Shown here: in pieces, positions 1 to 11,000 of the stretch
Numbering within the stretch: the first letter of the stretch is position 1
Layout: every line of letters starts with the position of its first letter
Source of the DNA: Struthio camelus
Lineage: Eukaryota > Chordata > Aves > Struthioniformes > Struthionidae
DNA: 64,000 nucleotides
Assembly: GCF_040807025.1 (NCBI RefSeq)
Contig: NC_090942.1
Span: forward strand, 76,737,987 to 76,801,986
Reading direction: 5' to 3'
Notes under the pieces: model-generated
What the model was told of the DNA's origin: nothing
The model's database searches: none
What the model saw: only the letters and a program-made list of their open reading frames with translations
Program-made: the position numbers and the translations under genes

Positions 1-8
1 CGCTCCCC

Positions 9-16
9 TGACGTCA
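9..16. promoter_or_regulatory. Full palindromic CRE (TGACGTCA)
   Basis: A perfect CREB/ATF consensus inside the CpG island at the left edge, where such sites are often promoter-proximal. Binding is not shown. Confidence 0.7.
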
Positions 17-604
17 ATCGGCAGCCGGCCGCCGCGCACCCCGCGCGGGGCCGGCTCCGGGGGCCCGAGCCCGGCGGGAGCTACGCCGTCGGAGGCGACT
101 GCAAGCCCCCGGAAAGGTCCTTCCCACCCTTGGGGTGCGTTCAACCAGCGCGGAGGTGCAGGGATGCGCCAAGCCAGGAGCGGGAAGGGGGCTGCTGTGA
201 AGGGCCAGGGGCTTTCACCCGCGCTCCCCGTTTTACTCTTCGCGCCAAGCGGGGAGGGGCGAGCGGACGCCGAGCCGGGGAGATGCCAGCCGGCGTGAGC
301 CGGAGAAACCCCACGATTTTCATCAGCTGCTGCAGGCCCTTTTTAAAGTGCTTCCTGCTGGCGGCCGCGGGAGGTTGGGGAAGAAGCCGCTGCGCAGCTG
401 GCTTCCTGCGCGCCCCGGCCCCGGTTTCGTGGCGCGGCCACCGACGGCAGCGCCCGCCCCAGCGCGCCCCGCGGGTGACGGGGACGAGCCGGGACGCGTG
501 AGAGCGGGGCCCCGCGGCTCGGGCTCGCTGCTCGCTGGCGCTCGGCAGAGGTTTTCCGACGCTCACGGGCGGCTGCGTTCCTGGACTGCGCATTTTTTGG
601 GGTG

Positions 605-624
605 TTTTTTTTTTTTTTTCCCCA
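605..624 (+). other. T run ending in CCCCAG
   Basis: Fifteen T then CCCCAG looks like a strong 3' splice acceptor on the plus strand within the CpG island. No exon was recognised after it. Noted as a possible noncoding exon edge or a simple homopolymer. Confidence 0.3.
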
Positions 625-1045
625 GCAACGGTGAGAGACAACCGGTTGTTTTGCTTTTCCCACCTGAAAAGCTTTCACAGCCTTCAAGTTCAGGGAAGGG
701 GTGCTCCGCCGCCCCCGAAAAGCAGTTCCTTCCTCAGCTGAGCTCCCCAAAACCAAGGCAGCCAGCATCGCCCACGGGTTTTGCAAATCAAAGCGCTAGT
801 TCCCACGGACCCTTGCTGGCTCTTACCTACCCCCCAGCCCCTGGCCCTGAAGCCCCACCATCCATCCTTAGCTCCGGAAAAAGAGATGTCGTTCCGGTCC
901 GCGGACCAGACGTTAAGAAACACCGCGGAGGGAGGAAGCTGGGGGCCAAGTTTTCTAAGCAGAGACCAGGTTTCCCGACAGCCCGGCTGTTGCCTCAGCA
1001 GCCGAGGCCGGGGCTGCGAGGGTGCATTGCAGCTTCTCCTTACGG

Positions 1046-1051
1046 CACGTG
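1046..1051. promoter_or_regulatory. CACGTG E-box
   Basis: A perfect class B E-box 40 bases upstream (plus sense) of the TATA-like cluster. Sites of this type are bound by bHLH factors such as CLOCK-BMAL1, USF and MYC. A second one lies at 2896-2901 at the right edge of the island. Confidence 0.5.
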
Positions 1052-1084
1052 TCTACCTCAAATGCCACTTCACGGAGTATCTAG

Positions 1085-1130
1085 CTATAAATAGTTGTAG
1101 CTATATAAGCTATTATATGCGGCTATAAAG
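1085..1130 (+). promoter_or_regulatory. TATA/MEF2-like cluster
   Basis: CTATAAATAG (1085-1094) fits both a TATA box and the MEF2 consensus. TATATAAG (1102-1109) and TATAAAG (1124-1130) follow. An AT-rich 50-base block inside a CpG island is unusual and suggests a tissue-regulated core promoter. A plus-strand start near 1115-1155 is inferred. Confidence 0.45.
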
Positions 1131-2895
1131 CAGTTCGAGCAAGGAGGAAGCGGGCTCTGGGACGTGCAGCTTGAATCCCTTCCTTGCATGGGACAGCGGT
1201 CGGATTTCAGCCCCGTGTTGCAAACCCACTTTTACAGGTTTCGGTCAAAACGGTGATTGAAAAAAACCCGGAGGGCCCAGCTGGCTCCGCGCAGCCATGG
1301 AGGAAGACAGGGTTTCGAGACAGGACAAAATTAGCGGCCGGCCGAAGGCTGCGGGACGCGGTGGGGGCGGCGGAGCGGCGCCCCAGGTGCCGCCGGCCCC
1401 GGGGCCGAGCTGCGGCCGCCCCAGCTGGGTGCTGCGCGGGCGCCCGCCGGGCTCGCGGGCGTTACGGGCGCCAGCAGCGCTCCGGCCAGGTGTTTCCAGG
1501 GCCGCAGCCCTCGTGCGCAAACAAAACCTCGCCGGAGCAGCCAGCTGCTAAAATAGCCTCCGCGCGATACACGGGAAAAGCAAGCCCGGCCGCCCCAGCT
1601 GGCTCTCGGGCTGCCTGTCTGAACCCGCCGCCGCGCACACCAGAAAAACGTGCAGAAATGCGAGCGGCTATTTTTATCGGAGGTAATAGCTGGCAGAAAG
1701 GGGCCAGCCCGGCCCCTCGGCGAGGCAGCGGCCGCAGCTGCGCTCTTCCTACCTGGGCCGGGGCTGGGCGCAGCTGCCGGCGCCTCGCTCCGGCTGCCGG
1801 CTCCCGTGGCGGCCGGGCCGGCGTGGGAGTTTGTTACGGCTAACGACGCCCGGTATCGAGGCGCGGGACCGCTTTCCGGGTGGAGGTGAGGGCAGGGGGG
1901 AGCGAGCGGGAGGGCTTCCCGCCGTGCTTTCCCGGGGAGGGGGGCTGCACCTCGGGGGCTCCCCCGGCTCCCCGGCTGGCCGGCCGGGGGGGAAGTTCCC
2001 CGCCGGCACCGGCAGCAGCATCTGCGAGGCCGTCCTTGTGCAACGGGCTCGCCGGCGAGGGTGTGGTGGAGCCGCGGTGTTAGTCACCGCCGGCCGACAG
2101 CCCCCGCGCGAGCTCGGCTTCGCTGGGGTCTCCTCGCCGGGGGGGACCCAACGAGCCCTGCCGGGCCGGCTGGAAGGAGTTAAAAAAGAAGAAGAAGGGA
2201 AACAAAACCAAACCCCAAGCACATTGCGCTTCGTTAAAAAGTCCAGTCAAAAATAATGGATCAGCCCCTCCTCCCCCAAATCCTGAGGCGGGTTTCCAAG
2301 TCACGGGACTGCTATGTTGTGCGGGTGCTGTTTGGGAGCAGGGTGGGCTCTACCTGCCGGTGCATGGCTGGTCTTGGGGTGGGGGGGGGTCCCTCCTCCC
2401 GCACCAGGCTCTCCCGCACAACGGCAAGATCCACCGTCCCGCCGGCGGCCGAGCGCCTTGTGCAACGCCGGCGCCCCGGGAGCCGAGGCCTCCCGAAGCA
2501 AACAAGCCGTCGCGCCGTTGTGCAAGGCGCCGGAGGCGGCAGCTGCTGGGCGAGCCTGCCTTCGCAGCCCTGCAGCGCAGCGCTCACGCCGGCTTGTCTC
2601 CTCCGCAGCGAGCTGCAGGAGCAAAAGCCCCCAGCTGCCCACTCCAGGGCGTGAAATCCAGCCCTGCTCCGAGTTTCCGTCCGTACCTTTAGGAGCACCT
2701 GATCATACCCGTCTTGTGCTTCGGAGCGTGTGAAACCCAGGTGGGAGACGCAGCTCAAGCCCACCCTCTGCAGAGGCAGGAGACTGGACACGGCCATATG
2801 GTCTGTCTGCAAGGAAAGGGGTCGCTCCAGTCCCCCTGTCTTCTCCCCAGACATACCAAGTTGGAACCGGCGTTTCTTGGCGGGATTTAGCGGGC

Positions 2896-2901
2896 CACGT
2901 G
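2896..2901. promoter_or_regulatory. CACGTG E-box
   Basis: GGGCCACGTGCATC lies just past the island edge. Same motif as at 1046-1051. Confidence 0.4.
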
Positions 2902-3574
2902 CATCACTGCCCTAGAAAACCAAAGCAAGCCTCAAAAATTCCCCAAGAACCGTGTAAGTGGTAACAATGCTCTTTTTCTTCCTCTTCTTCTCTAAGAAAC
3001 TCTACAGCCTTCGGCAGAAATTCCCACGCCGTGCCCCCGTCCGAGGCACAGCTCCCGTCTGCGCTGCCCGTGTGGCACCATACCTGAGGAAAGCCAGCCG
3101 TCGCCACCCCAGCAGGAGGACAACCACTTCTTGGGCCTGAATTTGAAGTCGTTCCCCCAGGATTAGGAGACTGACTGCTGATGATTTTTTTTTTTTTTTT
3201 TTGCTCCAGTGCTCTCCACGAAACAAACGACGAGTCTTCAGCCTGCGTGGCCTCCAGCGCCACGGAAGTCAAAACTCACAAAGCAGAAACAAATTCGAAC
3301 CCCTGTGTGAGAGGGAGGGGGAAAAGGGTGTGATCTCTGCCATCTTGAACGACGCAGTAGCCGCACGGGCAGCACGCAGCAGAAGAGGCAGTACCTGGGA
3401 AGCCTGCAAAGCGCCTGAGAGCCAGAGGTACCCTCCAGCCAACCACCCAGCTCCAACAAATATCCACATTTGGATTCAGACCTTGAGCAGGTTCGCAAGG
3501 CTCAGGACTGCCAGCCATCCTTCAGGTCATTCAGAAAGCAGCATAGTAAAGGCGTGTGTGCCAACAGCCGAGCG

Positions 3575-3675
3575 CTAGCCTGGGAAACAAAACCCTGGCT
3601 TCGCTCCCAAGCTCTGCTACTGACTTGCTGTGATGGCCTCTGGCAACCCATTTTGTCTCTGCGCTCCTACTTCCA
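3575..3675 (+). repeat. MIR-like SINE remnant
   Basis: GCCTGGGAAACAAAACCCTG, GCTTCGCTCCCAAGCTCTGC, TACTGACTTGCTGTGATGGC, CTCTGGCAACCCATTTTGTC and TCTGCGC follow MIR in order: CCTGGGTTCAAATCCCAGCTCTGCCACTTACTAGCTGTGTGACC/TTGGGCAAGTCACTTAACCTCTCTGTGCC. Confidence 0.7.
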
Positions 3676-3749
3676 GTTGTTTCTCTATTTAAGCTATAAA
3701 CCTTTTGGCCAGGGATTCTGATTGCATATTTGCAAATAAGAGCGTGAAT

Positions 3750-3815
3750 CATGTGGTGTAAATCCACCGAAGTCAGGACAGCATTTCTGATTTGCACCAG
3801 TGAAAATTACTGCCT
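3750..3815. repeat. Degraded palindromic repeat scrap
   Basis: GTGGTGTAAATCCACCGAAG, TCAGGACAGCATTTCTGATT and TGCACCAGTGAAAATT share the GGTGTAAAT...GAAGTCA...TTTRCACCAG inverted pattern with the copy at 7288-7375. Confidence 0.5.
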
Positions 3816-5592
3816 TTTCTTTAAAAAAATGCGGTCGTTATATTGGAGAGCATCCCAATAACTCTACAAAGAAAGGAGGGGGAGAAGTCCTTTACAAACA
3901 GAATTATCATGGTCTATTAACTGTCAGCTATGATGCAACCTCTTTACATTAGTTAACCAAGACTTGCGCCTCACACAAAGGAAGAAAAAGGCACATGAGT
4001 AATTTGTAGGCCAGTCACCTGCACGTTGGAGACACATGGAGTATCAGGTACATTGCAAATACAGGCCCGCCTCGTGCAGTGGGGTCCGGGCAGGCTGGCC
4101 CTAGCAAGACCTAGCTAGCAAGGTGGACAGGGGGATTTAGCTGACTGCCACAAAAAGGGAATGGGCTAGTGGGGCTGGATGTGCCAAAAACAGCAGAGAG
4201 ACTTATACCTTAATGCTAGACAGGCAGGAATGTGGAGCAACGAGCTCTGATTGCAATTCAGTCCTCTGCAGAAGGCTTGGCTGGTCCATCAGCCAGCTCC
4301 TGTAAGGGCCTGTACTGATGGCAGAAATGGCATTCGGACCTTGCATTCTTCCAAAAGGGAAGGACTGGGGTTTTTGCCCATGAACATGGGAGTTGCTGTT
4401 TTCCACGACGGGTGTATGGAGTCCTTAGAGTCGACTGAACACCTGAGAGTAAAACCACTGCTCTCTAGTCGGGGAGGTTTCTCAAGTGTGACTGCCACAA
4501 GCTGGAGAAAACGGCCGTCCTGAGCATCCTGGGAAGAAGCCATTCCTCTGGGGGAGACCAGTGCAAACAACAGCCAGAAAAACTGCACCTTGCACCCTGC
4601 ATTTCAGTGATGTACAGTGGGCACTGACATACTGGGGGGCTTTACCCTCGGAGTTACCTGGGAGAGAGCTGTTGTGCGGTGGAGTCTGCTGTTTGCTGCT
4701 AATTAGCCTCTGAAACGAGCTGGACATCTCAGTCGTCTTTCTCAGGCAACCACGTGGAGCAGCTCTGAGGTGTTTCAGCAAGAAGGCTAACCTGGCTTTG
4801 CAGAAAAAAAGAGTTAGCGTGTTAATGTGTGAGGTGCCTATAGCCCGTGTGACAGAAGAGGAGATCCCTGTGGTGAACGCTGGCTCCAGAGCGCTCCGTG
4901 CTGCACAAGGGAAGAATAAGATGGGTGCCTCTGTCTAAGAAGCAGCTCCCAATGTGGTTTTACAACACCACAAGAGGAAGGCAGAAGAAACACAAGGGTA
5001 GGGAAGACAACTCGCCAGTAACATAGTCAGATATTTCAATCCGAGGTATTCATGCATCTGGTAGAAGGTGCAGAGACATCCACTTCGACTGAGAAAGAGC
5101 AGTCTCCGAAGAGTGATTAGGGGTCAAACGTGAAGATCAAACAGGAAAAGAAACAAGCTGGAAGCAGGATTGGGAAGGAGAACGATACCTGGCGGGAGGG
5201 AGGCCGCTGCAGGCAGGGTGGGTGCAGGAGGCACAGGCGGGCGCCCGTGGGGCAGCAGGAGCTGCTGAGCTGCAGCTGCCCGAGGCGGGACACAGAGCAG
5301 CGTGGTCACGGCAAAGGGCCGTACATGGCTCTGATGTCTTCACTGAGCCAAGGGAGGTCTTCGAGCAGGGACATGAGGGCATGCCAGTGCAGGAAGAGCA
5401 GCCACAACCCCTCCGCAGGGTGGTCACCCCTGCTTGGGCTGGTGGAGCTATCTGGAAGACTTATATAGCTTTTCCTGCTTGTGAGAACACATATATTTTG
5501 TGGGTAAAAATTAGTGACTAGTTTCCAGCCACCATCAATCTGCCATCGCTCATTGTTGGTTAATTCACTTACAGCATTCTAGAAAAAAAAAA

Positions 5593-5609
5593 ATATATAT
5601 ATATATATA
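5593..5609. repeat. (AT)n microsatellite with flanking A run
   Basis: About eight AT dinucleotides following an 11-base A run at 5583-5593. Confidence 0.95.
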
Positions 5610-7287
5610 AAGAAATAGACTTTTCCTTGTTAGTCACCTTCCAGCAATGTATAAATGCTCTGACAGATAATTATCGGCGATATTGATTCTAACTAGGGCA
5701 GAAAATGAACAGGTGAGTGCGAAATAGAAAGTTATTTATAAAGATGTAATTGAAATGAAATCAATCCTGCAGGCTTGGTAGTCTAAGGGGGGAAAAAAAC
5801 CCCATATATTAAGTGTCCTGTCTTTGCTGGTATCTGGAAGCTTCCTCGGGAGCTGGAAGGTCCCCATGGGAGGACAATGCCCCGTCCCGCAGCCTCCCAG
5901 CACCGCTCTGCCCAAGGCACGCGGGACGCAGCGCGGCGGCTGCTGGCCCCAGCGCAGGGCGCTCAGTTCCTCTCGCGCGGCTCCACACAGCCTCGGCCAG
6001 ACCAAAACCTAATTCGCACCGCCACAGACTTGCGGTGGTGCTTGCTGGGGAGAGAAGGCCTTTGCCAATCTGTTATTAAATCAGAGCGCTATTTATTGCA
6101 ACGTTAGGCCATTTGGGGCTAAGTGCTCCGAAGGATTTATATGCCCCGGTTCTGCCAAACAGCCGGGAGGCCAACGTTGCAGGGAGAGGTGGGTCCCTGG
6201 GCTGGGCTCCCTTCTCGCAGCCGGCTGACGTCCTTCCTCCACTCTGCATGTTGCTGCTGGTTTTGGATCCCGCAGATTAGGAACCGCAGCTCTCCCCATT
6301 GCAACGCTGGCGCCCTTTTTGCAGATTCAGCCCTCTGTGTCTGAACCGCTCGCTCTAACCCTACCTAGAGCAATTGCTCCCGACAAAGCTCTGACAGCGG
6401 AGTACCGTGTTTGAAACCAGTAAATGGGTCCAGTTTTGTTCCCAGGAGGCCCACAAGCGTCTGAGCGCCAAGGTGCCAAGGTCCGCAACATCACAGCCCT
6501 TCCCCTCGCTTGCCCTCGTGAACGTGGTGGAGACGCGTAACGGGACCCCCGTTCCTCCACAGCTGCGTTGCCCTGGCCCTTTGGATAAAGAGGCTTCAGT
6601 CGCCCTGAGGCTGTCAGCCGTTCACGAGCACCGCAAATAAAGTAGCAAGACTTATGAGCAGATGTGGTTCCCGTGTCGTCTCTGCCAATGCTCTGCAGAC
6701 ATCAGCTGCGAGGAAAATTTCAAGCCGTGCTACAGTGCCATATTAGCTGCGTTTGTAAGTAAACACTTTCTAAAAGCATGAGTGGGAGTGTATAGCTCTT
6801 TCAGAGCAGACCGGATGGTTCTCTCGCTTGACATGTTCTCTACTTGAAACAACATTACTTTGTTGAATTCTGTGGCTTTTTATGTGGAACAACATTAGCT
6901 CATCCAAGTTTGTGGTTTATTTGAAAATGAAATTCCGGTAAGCTTTTGTACCATCTGGCAATGTCCAATTGAATCAGGTTTAGCAAGAAACCACTGCACA
7001 CGTGTGCACAAACACATACGCACCGAAAACATTGCACTCATAATAATCAGGAATCATAGGAGGCTTGGCATCTTCAGGACAAGAGGGGAGAAAATCAGTG
7101 CCTAAAGGATCCCAAAACTGTATGCTTTTTGTGGGGCTGAGCTCCTTCCAGCAGAGGGCATTTTGCAAGCCTTCACTCACGCTCTGTTTCTACCCCTTTT
7201 TCTGTGGCAACACATTTGATGTGAACTTCCAAGCAGATCCAGATGCAAATCAAACACAGCTGGGTGAGTTTCAAGACACTGGGCCAG

Positions 7288-7375
7288 GTCAAATTCACAA
7301 CTGGTGTCAGCTAATCCCACTGATTTCAAAGGAGTGACTCTGACTTACGCCAGCCGAGGATCTGGCCGGCCGTGT
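7288..7375. repeat. Archosaur-type palindromic repeat copy
   Basis: GTCAAATTCACAACTGGTGT...CCCACTGATTTCAAAGGAGT, then TGACTTACGCCAGCCGAGGA and TCTGGCC resembles the element ...TGGTGTAAATCAGCRTAGCT/CCATTGAAGTCAATGGAGCT/...TTACACCAGCTGAGGATCTGGCC. The outer GGTGT...ACGCC arms are inverted. Confidence 0.6.
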
Positions 7376-7949
7376 TGACGAGAGACTGGCTCATACAGGA
7401 GAGGTCCAGGGCTGAGGTGTTGGCTTCTTGGTTGATCTTTGCAAATGTTGAAATGTTTCATTAGGCGGGATTTGCCCTGGATTCACTTCTCGCTACAAGG
7501 GTCCAGGCAGGCAACAGGCAACGTTTGGCAAACGTCACATTCTTGACATCTTGCCCTCTGGGGTGGTGGGGAGGAGGGTCCAACGCACTAATTCTTTTCT
7601 CCTCCTTCCACACTTGTGCACACAAAGGCCTCTGACAGGCGAGTCTGCAGGGAGAGAAAATGTGGCCGTTTCCCAGGTTTAGGAGACACAACGGTTCCTC
7701 TATTATGTTCATTACTATAGAGTCTGGGCACATGACAGTAGGTATTAGGAGACCCAGCAAGCATCCTTCTTTCACCTTATCCCCCACAATAGCTTTGCCT
7801 GATCTTCTCTCTCAGGACTTCCCAGCTCTTCCACACTTGGCTGCTCACAAACTTTTGCATTAACTGTGGTTGATGGTTAGGGCAAGGGGAAAGCAGCGGC
7901 AAGGACTATGCGGTGTTATTCAGGATACGTAAGACAATTTACTGTGAGA

Positions 7950-8035
7950 GCCAAATGCAAAGTCCATTGGAGCCAGTAGGCAGGTTTCTGCTGACTTCCA
8001 CCGACTGCATGAACAGGACTTTCGACGGAAATCAG
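7950..8035. repeat. Degraded palindromic repeat scrap
   Basis: AAATGCAAAGTCCATTGGAG through TTTCTGCTGACTTCCACCGA to GCATGAACAGGAC resembles the unit CAAAGYCCATTGAAGTCAATGG/CTTTCCATTGACTTCAATGG/GCTTTGGATCAGG. Confidence 0.45.
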
Positions 8036-9511
8036 CTTAGATGTTTCCATTCAGGGTGCACTGTTGCTTCTTAATCTGTAGCACATGCCTTTAAAACTTG
8101 CACACCCAAAAGTATAAAACATGCACGTGTACACCCAAAAAGTATTTTTCCTGGTGCCAGACGTGAAGAGAAACCAGAGCACCCCAGGGAGTCAGAGCAC
8201 AGGTAAACGAAGGCTGGACAACTGTAACGCCAGCCCTGACAAGGGCTGCTTTCACCTCACCAGCAAGCCCCAGCTCCTTGCTCTGCCCCAGGACGCTGAG
8301 CCCTTCTCATCCCCTGCCCAGGTGACAACTGTCTGCTGGTAGCTGCTAAAAAAGCAGGAACTGGGTTGCCTTCAGGACATCGTTTCGCTTCCTGACGGGG
8401 CAAATAAAATAAAACCAATCCCAGCAGACTCTTTATGCAGCAAGGGGTTTTAACTGAGGAAGTGTTTTTAAAAGGTGGATCCAATGAAATTTTCAACTGG
8501 CTTGCTGGCTTGAAAACTAATGCTGTGTGATAATCCTGCTCTGATTCTTCTTTTTTTTTTTACAGGATTTTTTTTTTTTTAAAGTCTTGCCTTCGGCATA
8601 TGCCGTACCGGCATAGCAGTCCTCTAAGTACTGCATCTTCCAGCGTGCCCGTGAGTGACAGTGCCTAAAAACAGCGTCTCTTACATAAATAAGACTGACA
8701 CTTCTTTAGCGGCTGCCGGGCGCATCCCGCAAGCTTTGCTACTGCAGTTGGAGGGAGCGCGTCGAGGCTCGGCACAGCGGAAAAACGGCTCAGGAGAAAT
8801 ATCTCTCTTCGGTCAGCACATAAGGTGACGATCAAACTGCTGACCCTTGGCGGGAGTATTTACTCATATTTAGTCCTCCTCCCCCTTATTCGCGCCGTCT
8901 CTTAGGGACCATCACCTCCTCGGGGCAGAGGCTGCTAGGTGCGTGTTGGTCATCATCGGAGGACGCTCATTTTCACAGCCAGCTGGGCAGTCCTGTGAAG
9001 CAAAGAGCTGAAAAAGAAAGAGACGTGTGAAACAGCGATTTGTAGCCCATTTGCAGGGATTTAGCTTGTTCTGTACATACGAATTAAGGATGGCTACTAT
9101 TTCATAATGATGTATGTTGTATTTTAACGAGCAGCTTAATTATTTTACTTAGCAAGAGATGACCAAAAAAGTACTAAGCAGCCTAATTTGGCACTTCGCT
9201 TCCTTTAATATTAAGACTCACAAGTCTGATTCACACTGCCTGTAAATTTGCTGTATCTCCTCACCAGGCAAATCCTCTTGAATAATTTAGGCTTTCTTTA
9301 AGGGAACCTGCAATATACCATCTGGAAAGATTAATATTCAACAGACGTCCATCATCTAAGAAAACACCTTTTTTTTTCTAAAACTGTATTGAATTCTTAA
9401 AAATTCCCTTAATGGGACAGACACTCTTTCTCATGAGGCTTGTTTCTTTGCCTTTGTTTATTTATTTGCCCAGTAAACTCCACCTGCATAAGGCTTAAAA
9501 AATGTTTGACA

Positions 9512-9528
9512 CCCCCCCCCCCCCCCCC
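9512..9528. repeat. C homopolymer (17 bases)
   Basis: An uninterrupted C run after GACA. Intergenic. Length may be approximate owing to sequencing difficulty. Confidence 0.9.
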
Positions 9529-10937
9529 AATGCAGAAACAAGTGGATGCTCTTCTAACAATTATTCACAACCAAAAGAAAAAAAAAGGACTGCATTTCTA
9601 GCAGTCTAGGGGGGGAAAAAAAAGAAAAAGAAAACTTCACAGAGTGCACATTTAATCAATGTCAGATTAGCATGTAAACAAGAGGATGGCAGGAGAAAAA
9701 CAGGCATCCGCCTTCCTGTTTGAATTCCTCGGAAGATGAGGCGGCAGTGCCACAGGAGCGAGCCAGTTGTCACCTCCGGGATGAATATGGATTTGCTCAG
9801 TGGCTGAAGGAAGCTCTGCTGTGACAGATGTTCACTGCAGCACTTTCAGACCGCACACCACGCATGCTGGTAATTCTTGTAAACACTGTAACAGGCTAGG
9901 CAGATATCTGACTTCTGCGTTTCCATGTGGACTATCAAATTCACTGAAGCGTAAGAGAATTGCCACCGACCTTTATGCCCAGGTATTTGCAAGAAACGTC
10001 TGCCCCGCATCTCATATACCTTCTAAAAAGATGGCGTGATGCAGTATCACAAAAGGTATATGATTTACCCGTAACAAAATGATGCTGGGATTATGAAAAA
10101 TCAATATCAGCTGTGATGCTGATGACTCTACTCACAAGCCGTGAATTTTCTGGATGGAAACAACGAGTGCAAAGTAGAAGTCAATAAAAATGGGCCTCAG
10201 CTATCAGTAAGTTCAAATTTCTCCAAAGTCCGAGGCAGTCTGCATCAGGCAGCTCAGCCTATGGGCGGGTGAGACCCACCTTCGTGCTTTGAATCTGGCG
10301 CTCAGCTTTCTGCAGAGCCGAGTGTGCTGGATATCAGCTTTTGGGTCATAAATCTGTTGGTTTCATGCCAGGTCTGGCAAAGAACGAATTTCAGAGCATG
10401 AAGTCACAGAGGTAGACGTAAAGTCAGAACAGCAGAGAATTACTTTCTAAAACTTATTATCCAAAAACTGAGTACCCAAGACATTGACCATTACAGCGGG
10501 TATCTGCAAAGGCTGGAGGGAGCAAATCACTTGATTAGGAATGAGAGTCACACAGGGAAACACCAGATGAGTGCTTCGGTGTACATGATGATGCTCAGCA
10601 CTTTTGGGAGAATAAGCCAAGTTCTCCTAACTATGGCTCTGACCCTGGAGCATCTTCAGCCCCAGTTTGAGGCCGTGGGAGTTTCCCAGGGCTGCACTCT
10701 GTGGACGCAACGCCGGTTTGCAGAACCAGACCTGTTCCCATAAAAGAGGCTGTTAAAACCGCCCCCATCATTTGGCAGGCTCTGCCTCGGGTTTTGCAGC
10801 CCCGGGTGTGTGGCGACTCATCAGTGAGCAGACGCACCGAGGACAAGGTGGAGCAGGAAGACAAATGAAACAGTTCAATTTGGTTTAAAGGGCATCAGTG
10901 TCAGCCAGGGTCCCAGTAGCAGCATGGGAATATTCGA

Positions 10938-11000
10938 AGGGGCGTACTGGGTCAGACCAACACCCGTCCAGCCCTGCTACCCTGACTCCAGCAAACACTC
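10938..11000 (+). repeat. Old interspersed repeat remnant (GTACTGGGTCAGACCAA family)
   Basis: GGCGTACTGGGTCAGACCAA, then CACCCGTCCAGCCCTGCTAC and CCTGACTCCAG resembles a widespread sauropsid repeat, TACTGGGTCAGACCAATGGT/CCATCTAGCCCAGTATCCTG/TCTCC. I cannot name the family with certainty. Confidence 0.55.

Larger units (their letters stand above)
1..2701. promoter_or_regulatory. CpG island, probable promoter region of unidentified gene
   Basis: The first 2.7 kb is strongly GC-rich and CpG-dense, especially 1-540, 1340-1480, 1700-2110 and 2400-2600. It includes a CRE, an E-box and a TATA/MEF2-like cluster. Long open frames in several frames reflect stop-poor GC-rich DNA and encode nothing recognised (Arg/Pro/Ala/Gly-rich). 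By vertebrate gene order around ITPR2 the nearest candidates to the left are SSPN and BHLHE41. No coding sequence of either is visible, so ownership is open. Confidence 0.75.
2702..8500. other. Intergenic DNA right of the left CpG island
   Basis: No coding gene is supported. It holds a MIR-like remnant (3575-3675), three palindromic repeat scraps (3750-3815, 7288-7375, 7950-8035), an AT microsatellite (5593-5609) and moderately GC-rich patches at 5190-5300 and 5870-6060. The rest appears unique. Confidence 0.65.

Noticed and set aside
348-1094. 248-codon open frame in the left CpG island, and other long frames up to 2250
   Set aside because: It starts with GTG rather than ATG, and its composition (Arg, Pro, Ala, Gly) is that of GC-rich stop-poor DNA. 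Overlapping frames on both strands are equally open, and no family is recognisable.
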